Shown here: positions 34,453-46,440 of the stretch, one piece after another
Position numbering within the stretch: position 1 is the first letter of the stretch
How the letters are laid out: each line of letters begins with the position of its first letter
Assembly (NCBI RefSeq): GCF_000226115.1
Contig: NC_016457.1
Location: 1,674,001-1,738,000, forward strand
Origin: Thermothielavioides terrestris NRRL 8126
Taxonomy: Eukaryota > Ascomycota > Sordariomycetes > Sordariales > Chaetomiaceae
Direction of reading: 5' to 3'
DNA length: 64,000 nucleotides
The notes under the pieces: model-generated
Told to the model about the DNA's origin: nothing
Database searches by the model: none
What the model saw: the letters and a program-made list of their open reading frames with translations, nothing else
Program-made: the position numbers and the translations under genes

Positions 34453-35463
34453 GAGGATTGACGGGAGCGCGAGGAGTGATAATGGTTCCGGCTGTGTTGT
34501 GGTTGTGGCAGCAAGCAAGGCGTTCACTTTGGACGGCTGTGAGAGATACCACTTGGGATTCGGGCAGCCGGACTTTTGCATTCTATATGGCCCTGGAGGC
34601 ACGGAGTTTCTTGCGTGGCAGGTCCCTGCTTTATATTGGAACAGATGGAAGCAGATGGAGCGAAAGAGCGAACGCATGTGCCTATACTGTGACAGTGCCA
34701 TGGACATTCAGAAAGCATGGGGCTTATCTAACACAGGATGCGGTAGCCGAGTGTGGGGGGCTGTGTAATCAGTGCAGTAGTATGAGTAGCCGTTAAGGCA
34801 GAAAGAGAGTCGAGGTCATGTCAAAGAAAGGCACCTCAAGGAGGTATTTGCAGTCAGGATCCGCTACCCCTTTACTGGGATGGATGGGCAGTAAGGTCCG
34901 CCGTGGTCAACTATCGGGCTCCCAGCGGCTGAGATGGTTCGCGCAGATCTACATGCAGTTTTCCACCAAACTTTGACGTAGATGCCGAACAGGCTTCCAG
35001 AAGACAAAGAAGGTTGCTGAGCATGCTAGTGTAGATGAACTGGGACAGACAAAGATGCGCCAAGAAGAACGACTTCGTGCACGATGGACGCTTTCATTCC
35101 ACTGGAGTACAAAATATCCGTCTGGGAATCCCCAATTCCCAACCCCGGAATTAACGTAAGTTACCGGACTGTGGTATCCGTACCTTGGTTACCCCAGCTG
35201 GGGAGTTTCAAGGCTCCACTCTGCCCCTGCAGCATGTGCAAATCCATCCAGATCCGTCCCATTAAGGAAGTTAATCGGGATCAGCCCCGACAACCTGGAA
35301 CCTTTCAGAGCTCCCGCGAAGCTGAAGCCGCGTGCCGCATCGCAACGAACCTCGCGCGAAGCACCAAACACCACGATCATGTAATCGCGCACCCTCTCAC
35401 CACCCGCCCTATTTTTTGCTCCCTCTCTACGCAAGTGCTACCACGTGAGTCAATGCCGCAATC
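34453..35463. other. Intergenic, 1.0 kb
   Basis: Between the unknown gene and Med5. No gene, repeat or clear motif seen. Confidence 0.5.
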
Positions 35464-38400
35464 ATGGACGCCGGCCCAGCGACAGCAGGCCTGCCTGCTG
35501 CCGTAGCGGTGTGGTCCGAGTTCATCCGCCGCGCCCTCAACCGCCGGCTCGACCAGGAGAAATTCGCCGCCTTCGTCCCGATCCTCTTCTCGCAGCACCC
35601 AATCCCGCCCGTCATCCTCGCCGACTTCATCCTCCGCCCTTCCGACGTCACCAGGTACAGCCTCGATCCCCGCGCGTTCCTCTACCTGCAGGTGCTGCTC
35701 AAGCAGCGCCGCCTCGACATCGCGTCTGTGCTGCGGGCGCTCTACAAATACTCTTCCATACACGAGCTGGTGCGGCCGCAGGATGGCGCGTCGGCGGCGC
35801 CTGGGGATGGGGCAGCAGAGGAGAAGAAGACGCCTGGGAAATTGGTGAGGTGGCAGAACTCGTACGAGATCGATGAGATTCTGCTTTGGCGCTTCGCGAA
35901 GGCCGTGAACGCAGGCACGGCCATCACGACGGCCGAGACTGCCATCCACGTGGCCAAGGTGCTGGCCAAATGGATGCCCTTGTTCACCGAGGCCGCCGCC
36001 ATTTTTTCGAGGGAGGCGTTCAGCTCGCTCCACGGCATGCCGCCAAGGGACGAGACGGCGCGCGCCAGGAATGCGTTTGCGCTTCTGGTCTTTGCCTTCA
36101 GTGAGAACCCGGTGGTGATAAAAACGCTGAGCCGGCCCGCCTTTAAAGGTAGGAGACATTGTGTTGCCTTTCTCGAGATCTTCTAGCCGATGCTGACCGC
36201 CGGACAGGCCTCTGCAAGACGCTCTCAGACAGCTTGGTGGCCTTCATGCCGTGCATAATGCAAGTTATGCCCGAGGTAGCCGGGGCGCTGGAACTGTTCC
36301 GGACCCAAACGCTCTGCAAGTTCCTGCCTTCGGAGAAGAAGGAGTCTGAGCTGAATAACTACATGGACAATCTTATCGGCTTGGATAGCCTCCAGATTCC
36401 TGAGGTGCCCGTCGTCAACACACGAGCCGGTCTCTACATCTACCTCAGTGCTGCCGTAAGTTTAGGCCTGGAAAGTCACGACTAAGAGTTCTCTGCTGAC
36501 AAGTTGTGCATAGCTTGTGGGGCGGCCGATGCTTGAAGACAGCGCCCTGTTTACGTATTTGCACAACAGATACCAGGTTTGAGCGACCGCGATGTTACGT
36601 GAGGGGGATGATTTCGCTAACAAAGGCCAGGGTGATGTGCAATCAACCGCAGTGCAGCTCATTCTAGCATCCTTCGACCTCCTCGCAAACGCCGTCTTCC
36701 GCAACGAAGGACCCAGGACCGGCCACTTACTTAAGTCCTACGTGGTCAACAAAGTCCCCCTGATTCTCGTCTCTCTCGCCGCTTCGTCGGCCGTATACCC
36801 CTTCAACCCGGAGATGTGCATCACGGAAGCGTTGGGCCAGGTGGATACCAACGTCTTCCCCACCCTGTCCGGCATGTTCGAGATGTCCAACACGGGTTCC
36901 TCCTTCCACGACTCGGTCCGCCAGGATTTCTGCTTCTCCTGCCAGCTGCACGGATTGCTCTCGCAGGCGGCGATAGAAAACCTCCTTGGCGACATCACCT
37001 ACCAATCCTTGCCGGACGAGGGCCGCTACGTGAAGGAGATTCTGGTTCAATCATGCCTCCAAGAAGTAGACAGGACGCAGAAGCTGATCGTCGAATTGGA
37101 TAACATGAACGGGAACGTGGGCGCCGCTGCTCAGGCCATAATTGAGGTATGCGGATGCTCTTCAAGCAAAGTGGGGAGTTAGTTGAGTACTAACCCTAGC
37201 ACGCCAGGTTATTGGCAATCTCTGCCGAACGAAGGAGACGATGACCCTGAAGCAACTGTGTAGCCAGCTCGCCGCCAAGCCCTTGTCACTGGACGTGCTG
37301 CTCCTTTTCGACAAGCCCCAGAAGATCCTCCACCCGCTGTGTGAGCTGCTCGACAATTGGGCAGGATACGAAGAAGATCAAGGCGAGTACCACCCAGTGT
37401 ACGAAGAGTTCGGGTCCATACTGCTTCTACTGCTGGCCTTTGTCTACCGCTATAACCTCTCGCCCGCCGATCTGGGCATTCGGTCGCCGGACTCGTTCGT
37501 GGGGAAGCTGTTGAACGCGGGCAATCTCTGCCGCCCGCTGGAGGAGCTCAACGAGCGAGAAAAGGCCCACTTGAACGGTTGGATCCATGGGCTGTTCGAT
37601 ACCGAAGCCGGCGGCCTCGGCGACGACCTGATGGCCTCATGTTCGCCTCAGGATTTCTACCTCCTGATGCCCACGCTCTTCCATCAGGTGGTCATCGCGC
37701 TGAGCGCGGGGCGGTTGACGGACGACATGCTAAAATGCGGGCTTGAATGTAAGTGTCCGGTCCGGGAACGCGTACCGGGTTGTGCTGACCATAAGGATAG
37801 ATCTTGTCGGCGTTCTTCTGCTCCCGTCACTAGTGCCGGCAATCCTGTACCTCTCGAATCAGCTTTGGGTGGGCGGGCCCCAGATACAGACTGCTATCAT
37901 CAAGACTCTTCAACCCATCCTTCGCCCCAGCTCCATATCGCACGAGGCGTCAACCATGCTATCTTCGGTCCTCAACATCGTGGCCAAGCCACTTGAACAC
38001 GCGCTTCGCTCCTACCAGCGCCAAGACCCCAAGTGCCAAGAGATCGAGCCCCTGCTAGAGGCTATCAGAGACAATCTTGCAGTCTCCCGCCGCACAGGCG
38101 GCGCCGATCACACCGAGCTCGAATCGTGGAGTAGCATGCATGCCACCAACGCCACGAACGGGAGCGGAATCACCCACGGCGGCCTGACCGCCGCCGTCCG
38201 ACACACAGTCCAAAGCCTGGTCCAATGGGCCCAGCAGCCGCCTCTCAACGGCATGCCGGCGGCCTACACGCACCGTCAGACCCTCGCAGCGCTGAAAATG
38301 CTCGGGGCCAAGCGGCTCCTCTCCATCCTGCTCGAAGAACTCAAATCCTTCGCCGACAGCCCGCAGGCGGGCATTGCATACGACGTCATCACGGCTATCA

Positions 38401-39068
38401 TCTGCGCGCCGGATGTCACCAACGACCCCTCGCTCGCGAACGCCGCCACAGGTCCCCCCTCCGCCGCCGACGCCGCCGCCTCCTCCACCAACAACAACAA
38501 CACCACCCCCGCCTCGACCCCCGCCCCGCAACAGCGCCGCATCTCCCTCCGCGAGGCGCTCAAAGCCGAGGCGGACGACTGGAAGAAGACCATGCGGAGC
38601 GACCCGGCCCTGGCCGAGACGGTCGTGCGGCTGCACCGGCGCGTCGAGGCGCAGATGGCGCCGCCGCCACCGCCGCCGGAAACGACGGCCGCGGCCGCCA
38701 TGCTGCAGCCCGAGCTGGGCGGGCTGGGCGTCGACGTCGGGGCCGACGCGGCGGCGCTTGGGGACGCGATTGCGGCCGCCGCCGCGGCAGCCGGCGAGCA
38801 CCACGATGCGGCGGCCGCGGCTATGGCGCTGGACGCCGCCGGGCTGGATGCTGCCGCTGGCGGTACGGTGCCTGATCTGGGCGCGCTGGGAGGCGGCGCG
38901 CCGGCGGATCTGGCGGCGCAGGTTGGGGCGGGCGGCGGTAATGGTGGCGGCAATGGTGGTGGTGGCGGCGGCGGGCTGGATTTGAGCGGGGATGATATCT
39001 TTGGCGGGTTGACGGGGGCTAGCGACTTTGGGGCGGAGTTTTCGGGGTGGGATATGGATTTGGGGTGA
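35464..39068 (+). CDS. MED5: Mediator complex subunit 5
   Basis: Six exons (35464-36148, 36208-36455, 36514-36576, 36631-37146, 37208-37748, 37801-39068) give 1106 residues. The protein is helical throughout, with family-typical runs such as WSEFIRRALNRRLDQEKF near the start, LLWRFAKAVNAGTAITTAET and DVLLLFDKPQKILHPLCELL. WIHGLFDTEAGGLGDDLMAS and LPSLVPAILYLSNQLW follow. The last 200 residues are Asn/Thr-, Ala- and Gly-rich with a Gly-run and end DFGAEFSGWDMDLG. Med5 (Nut1) belongs to the Mediator tail module that relays activator signals to RNA polymerase II in the nucleus. Fungal Med5 is usually 900-1100 residues, so this is full length. The start at 35464 is preceded by an in-frame stop region and matches the family N-terminus. 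Confidence 0.9.
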
Positions 39069-39766
39069 GGTTAGGGATGATGTGAGGGGGGTATGGGCGG
39101 GGCATCTGAGATACTGGAGGACGCGAGCTGCAAGAGACGAGTGGCGTTTAGGGAGATAAAGCACTGTTGGAGTCTTGATATCGATGTTTGAGTGCGGCAT
39201 GCCTACATATCGTGAGGCGTTTGTTTGAGTTGCCGCAACTGGTCGTGGGGGCTACTATACTGTGTACAGAATACAGTTGTGTCTTGGCTACGGATACGAC
39301 TGTCGATACCCAGCTAATACCTATTCCTGCATGGACGGCAACGAGGCTGGCTGCTTGTTTCTGCTTCGGTTTCCTTTGGTCTCCACGGTGGATTTCCTGA
39401 TGAGACAGGTCAGGTGGTTTCGCACAAGGCTGCTGCGGGAGCCGTGGGGAGCCTCCTAGCACGTGTCCACCCCTTAACGTGAGTTAATTATCCCGTTATC
39501 TCATTATCCGAGGGCGGCAGGCGGTTGTGCCGGGTCCAGGCACAAGCCTGGCACAATGACGAGCGACTCAAAGCTGAATTTCCGTTTTTCTGCTCACTGC
39601 CGCCGGTCGGAAAGAACAGAGGAGAAAACGATGAGTGAAAACATCGAGCCGACTTCGGATCTGAACGACGATGGAAACAGACCGTGAAACAGACCACGGC
39701 GATGGTCGGTTGATGAAGCTCAGCAGCGTTCTCAGCGGATGCGGCGCCCTCCCAGCAGCTGGATCT
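39069..39766. other. Intergenic
   Basis: 3' flank of Med5, then unremarkable sequence up to the TA that flanks the inserted element. No gene seen. Confidence 0.5.
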
Positions 39767-39768
39767 TA

Positions 39769-40149
39769 AAGAGGTCCCGCCAAGACTAATTTCGGCCAAT
39801 TGTCGGCAATGTTTTTACAGCGTCAGTACCCCGCCAAGACCGCCAAGGGGTTTGCACTATCGCCACGGGTTAGCTACAGGTTAGTTCGCCGGGGGTACGG
39901 GGGCGGCGCCAGCCCCCCGCTAGTTAGGGTTCGGGTTAATAGTTAGGATTTAAGTTAAGGTTAGGGTACGGGTTAACTTCGTTTTCTTTTTTTTCGATTT
40001 AGTTGAGGTTTCGCGAAGTTGTTGCTACGAGTCTTTATAATTCTTCGTTGTTGATGTTGCTCGAAGTCGTGGCGACCCCGCTCACCCCGTGGCGATTTGT
40101 AAATACTTGTAAGCGGTAGGTTCCGAAATTAGTCTTGGCGGGACCTCTT
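39769..40149 (+). mobile_element. MITE-like element, copy 3
   Basis: 381-bp element with perfect 27-bp terminal inverted repeats at 39769-39795 and 40123-40149, flanked by TA (39767-39768 and 40150-40151). It has the same orientation and interior as copy 2, with a TTAGGG-like tract at 39922-39975 and an A/T-rich block (TTTTCTTTTTTTTCG) near 39985. It is non-coding. It lies between Med5 and the WSC-like gene, about 0.7 kb and 0.8 kb from each, and breaks neither. Confidence 0.88.
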
Positions 40150-40151
40150 TA

Positions 40152-40981
40152 AGGATAACCCTCGTAGCAACCTGCAGCGAGCTACATACACACCAGTGAC
40201 ACCACTCCACTAGTGTACTGGGTAGCCCCGTCCCAATTGGTCCAGCCATCGTGGCATCTTCAGCTTGTCGGGCCAGCCCCGAGCCAGGTGCCACCGATGT
40301 CCTGGTTCGGCTTAGTTGACAAACTAACGCCCAACAATCCACGCGTCTCGGCCTTTCCTCAACAGGTAGCCATGGCTTACGGCTGATCGGCGTTGATTTG
40401 CGCCGGCTGGCTGGAGACCAGCTCAAGGCGAGCCGGCAAGTTTGTGATCGCCAGGATTCAGTGAGTAGAGAGAACTTGCGAGGGTCGTCTAGCGTCTCAG
40501 TTACCGGAGAGGACAACGTTATCATCTAGTATACGTCTACAGATTACTTCCTGCTTGGAACGACGCAACGACAGGCGGGAGACTCGCCAGGGCGCCCTCC
40601 CGTCTTGACCTGCGCTCCGCTCTCCGTTTCTTCGCGGGCAGTGGCCCGAACCCGTCCGCCATTTCTCCTTGACGCTATTCCGTACATGGGCGAGCTAACC
40701 CCCAGCGAGCTCCATCCCGGCGCCGCCTGCCAATGAGACTTCCGTCCCTCCCATCCAATATCCGCCATCGCGCTCAGCTGGGGTTCTGGCGTGGCTGCAG
40801 CCCCAAGAGCCTCATGGCTCTCAAAAAGCGGGACGCAGCCGGTGCGTCCAGCGCCCCGGTCCCTCCTCTTCGCGGGGAAAAGTCTTGTCATGACCTGCGT
40901 GGGGACGCGTCTCCTGCTCTCTTGTTGATTTTCCCCAGCCAGCGGGCCTGTCGCCGTGCTCCTGTTCCGTATCCTTGAGCC
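40152..40981. other. Intergenic, upstream of WSC-like gene
   Basis: Probable promoter and leader of the gene at 40982. The minus-strand frame at 40544-41365 overlaps that gene, has no motif and is rejected. Confidence 0.5.
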
Positions 40982-42438
40982 ATGAGCAAGGCCATCCGCT
41001 TCGCCGCTCTGGCCTGTGCGCTTGGCATCGCCGACTCCAAGGTTCTGAAATGGAGCGATAATGGCCCAAGATGGATTCCTCCCCGCGAGACGCTCGCCTA
41101 CTTGCCGTCCCTGGGCATGAACCCGCCGAGTCCGACCCCGCCACCGGAGGTTGAGCCTCGAGATGGACTTCGTGCTCGAGATCCCACGCAGAACACTTGC
41201 GCATACGTTGACGGCATCGGCAGTAAGTCCGGCCCTTGAGCAAGTGGTGGCCGACGGCCGACTAACAACAAGCTGTGCAGTCTCGTCGCTGTATTGCGAC
41301 GCCACTGCCAACTGTGTATACAACTCGATCAACTCACATATTGGATGCTGCGATGACGGCTCCACTTACTGCCCCGTTTGGACGACTTGCTATGACTCGA
41401 CGGAGCGATCCAGCTATTCCACAAACAACGGCTTCACCCTCTGGTGGTATGTTTATCCCAGTTGGCGCAGAGGGATTCAGGCTTACACGTCGCAGCGGCA
41501 ACTCGACATATCCGCATTGCATTACCCATCTATACTACGATGCCCGGTTTACCGGTTACACCCTGCTCGGCTGCGCTGTCGCTGCGGGTACAGACAAAGT
41601 CTGGTTCACCTCTACCGACGGCACAACATCAACAAGCAGCAGTTCGTCCAGCATCTCCACAACCACAAGCTCGAGTTCCACCTCCTCCTCCTCTTCATCC
41701 TCCTCCTCTTCCTCATCCTCCAGCGGTAGTCCTAGCTCAAGCTCCCCCACTCCCGCCCCAGCCACGACCACCGATTCCCAAGGCTCGTCGACCCCTGTTG
41801 GCCCGATCGTCGGCGGCGTCGTCGGTGGCGTAGCCGCCCTCGCCTTGATCGGCCTCGGCATCTGGGCGCTGATGCGACTGAACAACAAGCAAAAGACGGA
41901 CGCCGCCGCCGGCGCCGCCGCCGCGGCTGCTGCTGCTGCTGCGCAACAACAACCTCCCCCTCCCGGCCCGCCCGGCCCGCACATGTCCCAGATGCAGCCT
42001 CCGCAAGGCTACTACGGTGTGGCGGCCGCCGGCGCCGGCTTCAACCAGTTCGATCCGCGCTCCAGCATCGCCAAGCCCGTCGCCTACAGCACGACCGAAA
42101 GCACCCTCTATGCCGGCGGCGGCGGCGACCACCAGACCCTCGGCTCGGCTCCCAGCTCCTCTCCACCCCACAGTCCCAACCAGGGCTATCCCACGCAGCA
42201 CACACCGTCGCCGCCGCCGCAGGGACAGTTCGTACAGCAGCAGCCGCCGCCGCCGCCGCAGCAGCAGGGCTATGTGCAGCAGCAATTCGGGAATGTGCCG
42301 CCTGCTGCGGCGCCCGGCGCGGGGTACCAGCAGCAGCCGCCACAGCAGGGGCAGCAGTATGGTTACGCACCGGTGGCGTATACAGTCGAGTTGCCGACGC
42401 AGAGGGGGGATGGACAGCTGAGGGAGCTGCAGGGTTAA
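40982..42438 (+). CDS. Cell-surface single-pass protein, WSC/Mid2-sensor-like architecture
   Basis: Three exons (40982-41222, 41281-41446, 41496-42438) give 449 residues. Signal peptide AIRFAALACALGIADS is followed by a Pro-rich spacer and a Cys-rich domain (CAYVDGIG, LYCDATANC, IGCCDDGSTYCPVWTTC, YPHC, LLGC) of about 100 residues. A Ser/Thr stalk of roughly 60 residues precedes one membrane segment, VGPIVGGVVGGVAALALIG, and a basic stop-transfer. The cytosolic tail of about 230 residues is Gln/Pro/Gly-rich. This layout matches fungal cell-wall stress sensors and related surface proteins, which signal to Rho1; the Cys spacing is not a textbook WSC domain, so the exact role is inferred. The second intron is only 49 nt, but is needed to keep the Cys-rich frame. 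Confidence 0.78.
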
Positions 42439-42736
42439 TGAGCAACGGGGAGGACGGGGAGGATGTAGTAACGCTGGTTTGGGCGTCTTGATGGGCGAGC
42501 CCCTTGATTGGGGTATATACTGGCTATCTTGGATATGTGGTATGATTCCAGCACGGCGGCTGTGTACCCGGGGAAATTGATGTCTTTGAAATATGCCGAA
42601 GAGTGTCTCGCTTTGACGCTTGGTATGCTGTCCACGCAGTACCATCCCAGTGACCACGACTGGACTGACCAGTTCAGGGGTTGCACCCACCGACAGGCGC
42701 TCCAGAACTATCAAGTTGCCAACCCCGGCGTTCCCC

Positions 42737-44408
42737 TCACAATCTACTCCTCCGCCACTTTGCGTACGGGTGCTCCTCGCTCAAGGTCTCCGGTATCAGG
42801 TGGTCGACCGCGCGCGTGTTCAGCAGGCCCGGATGCAGCTCATCCAGCCGCGTCACCCCACACATCTTCATGGTCGTGACCAGCTCGTCGTTCAAGACTG
42901 GCATGACCGAATCAGCTCAGCTCGACTCTGTTCTCACCCTGCCAAAGCCAGGAGAAGAAGAAAAAAAAAGAAGAAGAAGAAGAAGACTTACTCTCCAAAA
43001 CCCGCCTCACCCCCTCCCTCCCCCACCCCAGGCCATACATCACCCCCCTGCCGACACCGACGCCGCGCGCGCCGAGGCACAGCGCCTTGAAGACGTCCGT
43101 GCCGCGCCCGACGCCGCCGTCGACAAACACCTCCATGCGCTCAAACACCTCGGGGCAGCAGCGCTGCAGCTCGAGCAGGACCAGCACGCTGGCGGGCGCC
43201 GTGTCGAGGCTGCGCCCGCCGTGGTTGGACACGACGATGCCCGCCGCGCCCGCCCGCAGCGCCCGCACCGCGTCCGCCGCCGTCTGCACCCCCTTGACCA
43301 CCAGCGGCACGCGCACGCGCCGCAGCCCGTCGCCGCCGCGCGCCAGCTGGCTGCGCAGCCACGGCAGCGTGCGCGACCAGGTTAGAGAGGAAGAGATGTA
43401 TGATGCCATCAGCCGGCCTAGGGCGGAGCCGCGCGCGTCGGTCTGCGGGGTCACTTGCGTTGCCATTGGGGTGGTGGTGGTGGGGGAGGGGGATGCGGGG
43501 ATGCGCTCGTCGGCCTCGCGCTTGCCGGGGACGGGGGCGTCGACGGTCAGGAAGACGCCCTTGATCAGGGGCTCGTCGGTGGGTGTTTTTCCGTCGAGCC
43601 CCTTGGTGGTGAGGGACTGCAGGAGCGCGGCGGTGTTGGCGGCGTTCTTGTCGACGTAGAGCTGGAGGAAGACGGGCGGGTTGCAGGGCGGGGCGCCGGA
43701 CCCGGGGCTTGTTGCGGCGGCGGGGTGCTCGGCGGCTGCGCGCACGACGTCGGCGACCGAGAAGCTCGCGCTCGTGCTGACGACCTGGGCGACCCCGCCG
43801 AGCTCCTTGCACGCGCGCGCGATCTCGAGCTCGCCCTCCGGGTGGACCGTCTTGCCGAGCGACGTGGGCGAGACGAAGATGGGCGACGGCACGGGCTGGC
43901 CGAGGATGGTCGTCTCCAAGTTGACTGGGGCGGACACGTCGACGAGCACGCGCGGGCGGAGCGTGATCTCGGAGTAGGCGGTGCTGTTGCGGCGGTGGGT
44001 GTGGCAGTCGGTGGCGGCGGAGGAGATGAATGCGAGCGTTTTCGGCGGCAGGAAGGTGTGTGCGGCCAGGCGGAAGTCGTTGACCGATATGAGGCTGGAT
44101 AGTGGGGGCTTAGAAGGCTGAGATGGTGCTGTTGCCGGCGTGGTTGCCGAGGGAGACGGCGGCAGGGGTGAGGACAGCCGGCCTAGGTGCTTAGACGTCG
44201 GGAGGATGGCCTTGACGAGGGACGGCGAGTGCACCGCATTGTAAGCTGCGCTGGCGTCGTTGCCGGCGTACTGCAGGAGGATGTCTATGCCGCCGGGATG
44301 TGTTGGCGCGAACTCGGTGAAGTCGTAAACCTCGCCGTCAATGGCGAGCCAGAGCGAGTCCGCCGTGTTGTGCTGGGCAAGCTCCGCTGGCGATATTGCG
44401 GGCGGCAT
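42737..44408 (-). CDS. Cytochrome b5-FMN dehydrogenase, L-lactate dehydrogenase (flavocytochrome b2)-like
   Basis: Two exons (42992-44408, 42737-42897) give 525 residues. The N-terminal cytochrome b5 domain has FAPTHPGGIDILLQYAG and AVHSPSLVKAIL, providing the two haem His ligands. The FMN-dependent alpha-hydroxy acid dehydrogenase barrel carries SPIFVSPTSLGKTVHPEGEL, PLVVKGVQTAADA, the active-site SNHGGRSLD (His and Arg) and VFVDGGVGRGTDVFKAL. The C-terminus ends EEHPYAKWRRSRL after an intron with a CTT-rich end. Yeast Cyb2 oxidises lactate in the mitochondrial intermembrane space. No presequence is visible here: the first ATG, MPPAISPAEL, leads straight into the b5 fold, so a cytosolic place is inferred. 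Other 2-hydroxy acids are possible substrates. Confidence 0.88.
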
Positions 44409-44739
44409 TGGGAGTAGTCTGAAGGACAATGCAAAAAGACGCAGGGACAACTAACGGTCCGAAAACATGCTGTTGGGCCCCAAACCAGGAGTTGGCGGCT
44501 CTTTAGCGGCGCCGGAGCGCCGAGGCGGGGCCTGTTCGGCGGGGATTACACCGAGCGGGTGGGGCCCTGCCGCGGGTAGCCAAGCATTGAGGTGGAGACC
44601 CGAGACGCCGCAATCAGGCACCGGCTTAGGTGGCCGTCCGGCTGGGGTCTGCGGAGGAAGGAGCTCCCCCACCTATGCACGTCAGGAATTTGAAGTTGGA
44701 AGACACGGGCACCAAGAAGTGCAGCCCTCTCTGTGTTCC
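44409..44739. other. Short intergenic region
   Basis: 331 bp between the start of the lactate dehydrogenase-like gene and the 3' end of the DUF4202 gene. It should contain the former's promoter. No motif recognised. Confidence 0.5.
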
Positions 44740-45461
44740 TCAGCCGTCCAGCGCTTTCTGGATCAGCGTCTTTGCCCTGTCACTCAACTGCATCCCCAGC
44801 GCCAATTTCCGCCCCTCTTCGCTCATTTTCGCCCACGTCTTCCGCAGAATGCCCACCATCTTCTCCTCGTCAATCTCGCTCTTCTTCTCGAAGCTGTCAA
44901 ATTGGTCGTCCAAGAACACAAGACAGGCCACGTCCTCGAGCACCTGCGTCTCCTCGTCGCTCTGCAGGTTCTCCTTCCTCACCAGCGCCGCCACCCGCTC
45001 GATCTCGCCCTGAGTCAGCGGCGGCTGGATGGCCGGCGACGAGGACAGCAGCTCGGCCACCTGCGCCGCCGCTTGCGCCTTCTGCTTCGCGCGCCACGTC
45101 AGGTAGCCTGCACGCGTCATGGGGTAGCTGGAGCGCGGCAGTTCCCAGCTACGATCGACGATGCGAGAAAGCGTGTGAGTCTATGAGTCTATAACAGATG
45201 CAACCCGGGAAGCCAAAGGCCCGGGGGGACGAACCGGCGAAAGTGCTGCGCCCGGCAGGCAAGTTGTAGCGCGGGCGAGGCGTCCGGCTTGCGCGAGGCC
45301 AGCCAGCGCGTCATTTTCCGGGCATAGTGAAGCTCGTAGGGGATGGGGACGGACTCCCCGTCGACCGGCGCGGCGGTGGTGTTTGGGTCCTGGGCATGTG
45401 CCTCGTCAATCAGCTTGATTGCTGCGGCATAGTTGGGCCCGAGAGGCTGCAAGGACTCCAT
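44740..45461 (-). CDS. DUF4202-domain protein
   Basis: Two exons (45235-45461, 44740-45148) give 211 residues. The protein begins MESLQPLGPNYAAAIKLIDE and has PYELHYARKMTRWLA, LACRAQHFRRWELPRSSYP, MTRAGYLTWRAKQKA and LEDVACLVFLDDQFDSF. These words define DUF4202, a helical, HD-like fold with conserved His and Asp residues. Annotations often call such proteins glutamyl-tRNA synthetase-like; the sequence has no synthetase motif (HIGH or KMSKS), so that label is not supported. The intron donor GTTCGT is unusual, but the join RRWELPRSSYP restores the conserved block. Function unknown. Confidence 0.85.
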
Positions 45462-46440
45462 TATGAAGTTATCGCTTGAGAACGGAACTGGGGAGTAAGT
45501 GGGGAGTGTCGTGCTTCATGGTCGAGATAAGGGGCTGAGAATTGCGAGATACCGTTCGATACATTATGCCCCTTGCTGACTCAGCAAGCTGGTCACTCTC
45601 CCAGCGAACATCCAACTCAGGGCTCATGCGGCTCCGCGGATTGCCGGCATCAAATTTCGAGGAAAAGGATTCGCGGGAGTGTTTTGCTTGTTCTCAGTTC
45701 CCGACTGGGCTAGCCACGGCCCTGGTGAGCCCATCCTGTGGGCTGTCCCGGCCGAAGACTACCTACCAGGTACGCTCTCCAAGACAACTCGGGCAGCTTA
45801 CACAGCAATCCAGGCTCTAAAAGATTCCCGCCCATATCCCCGATTCTACACGAAAGAAACGGCTTGGATCGAGTCGCCCAAATGTGTGCTTCGGGTGCAA
45901 CTGCCGGCCCAGAGGGCTACCCGGCTTATGGCTAGTGCTCTCCTCCTCCTCTCTCTGCTCCTGGGATGGGGTTAGCTCTGCCGTCTGGTAAAACATAACT
46001 CGACCACCTACCCTTTAGGCACCTCGCCGGTTGATCAAAGGCAATGTTTAAACGCAAGGAAGCGATTCTACCACGATCAGCAAGTATCTACCAGCTAAAA
46101 CAGCTCGCCCCTGGATCTACGGCTTGTTGCCGCGCGGTATTATCCTGTCTTGTTCTGTGCCGTGAGCAAGACAATCTGAGCTCTTATATGCCTGGGTTGT
46201 CTGCGACATACAGCCAATACCATGCATTGTACCGCTGGGGTGGCACAAGACAGGGCCCAGTGACGCGGGAAGATACAGTTGCCTCTATGGGCATTTTTGT
46301 ATTGAGAGGTATAAAAAGTTTATGTTGTTCCGCCGTTCTCGGGCCCTTCCTCGTTATCCTAGAAACCCGTGGTTTCTTTCTTTCTTTATAGGAGCAAACT
46401 AGCCCCCCATATCGAATTTCTCGCGTCCAGCGTTCCCAAA
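45462..46440. other. Intergenic, 1.0 kb
   Basis: Upstream region of DUF4202 (leftward) and of the low-complexity gene (rightward). No gene seen. Confidence 0.5.
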
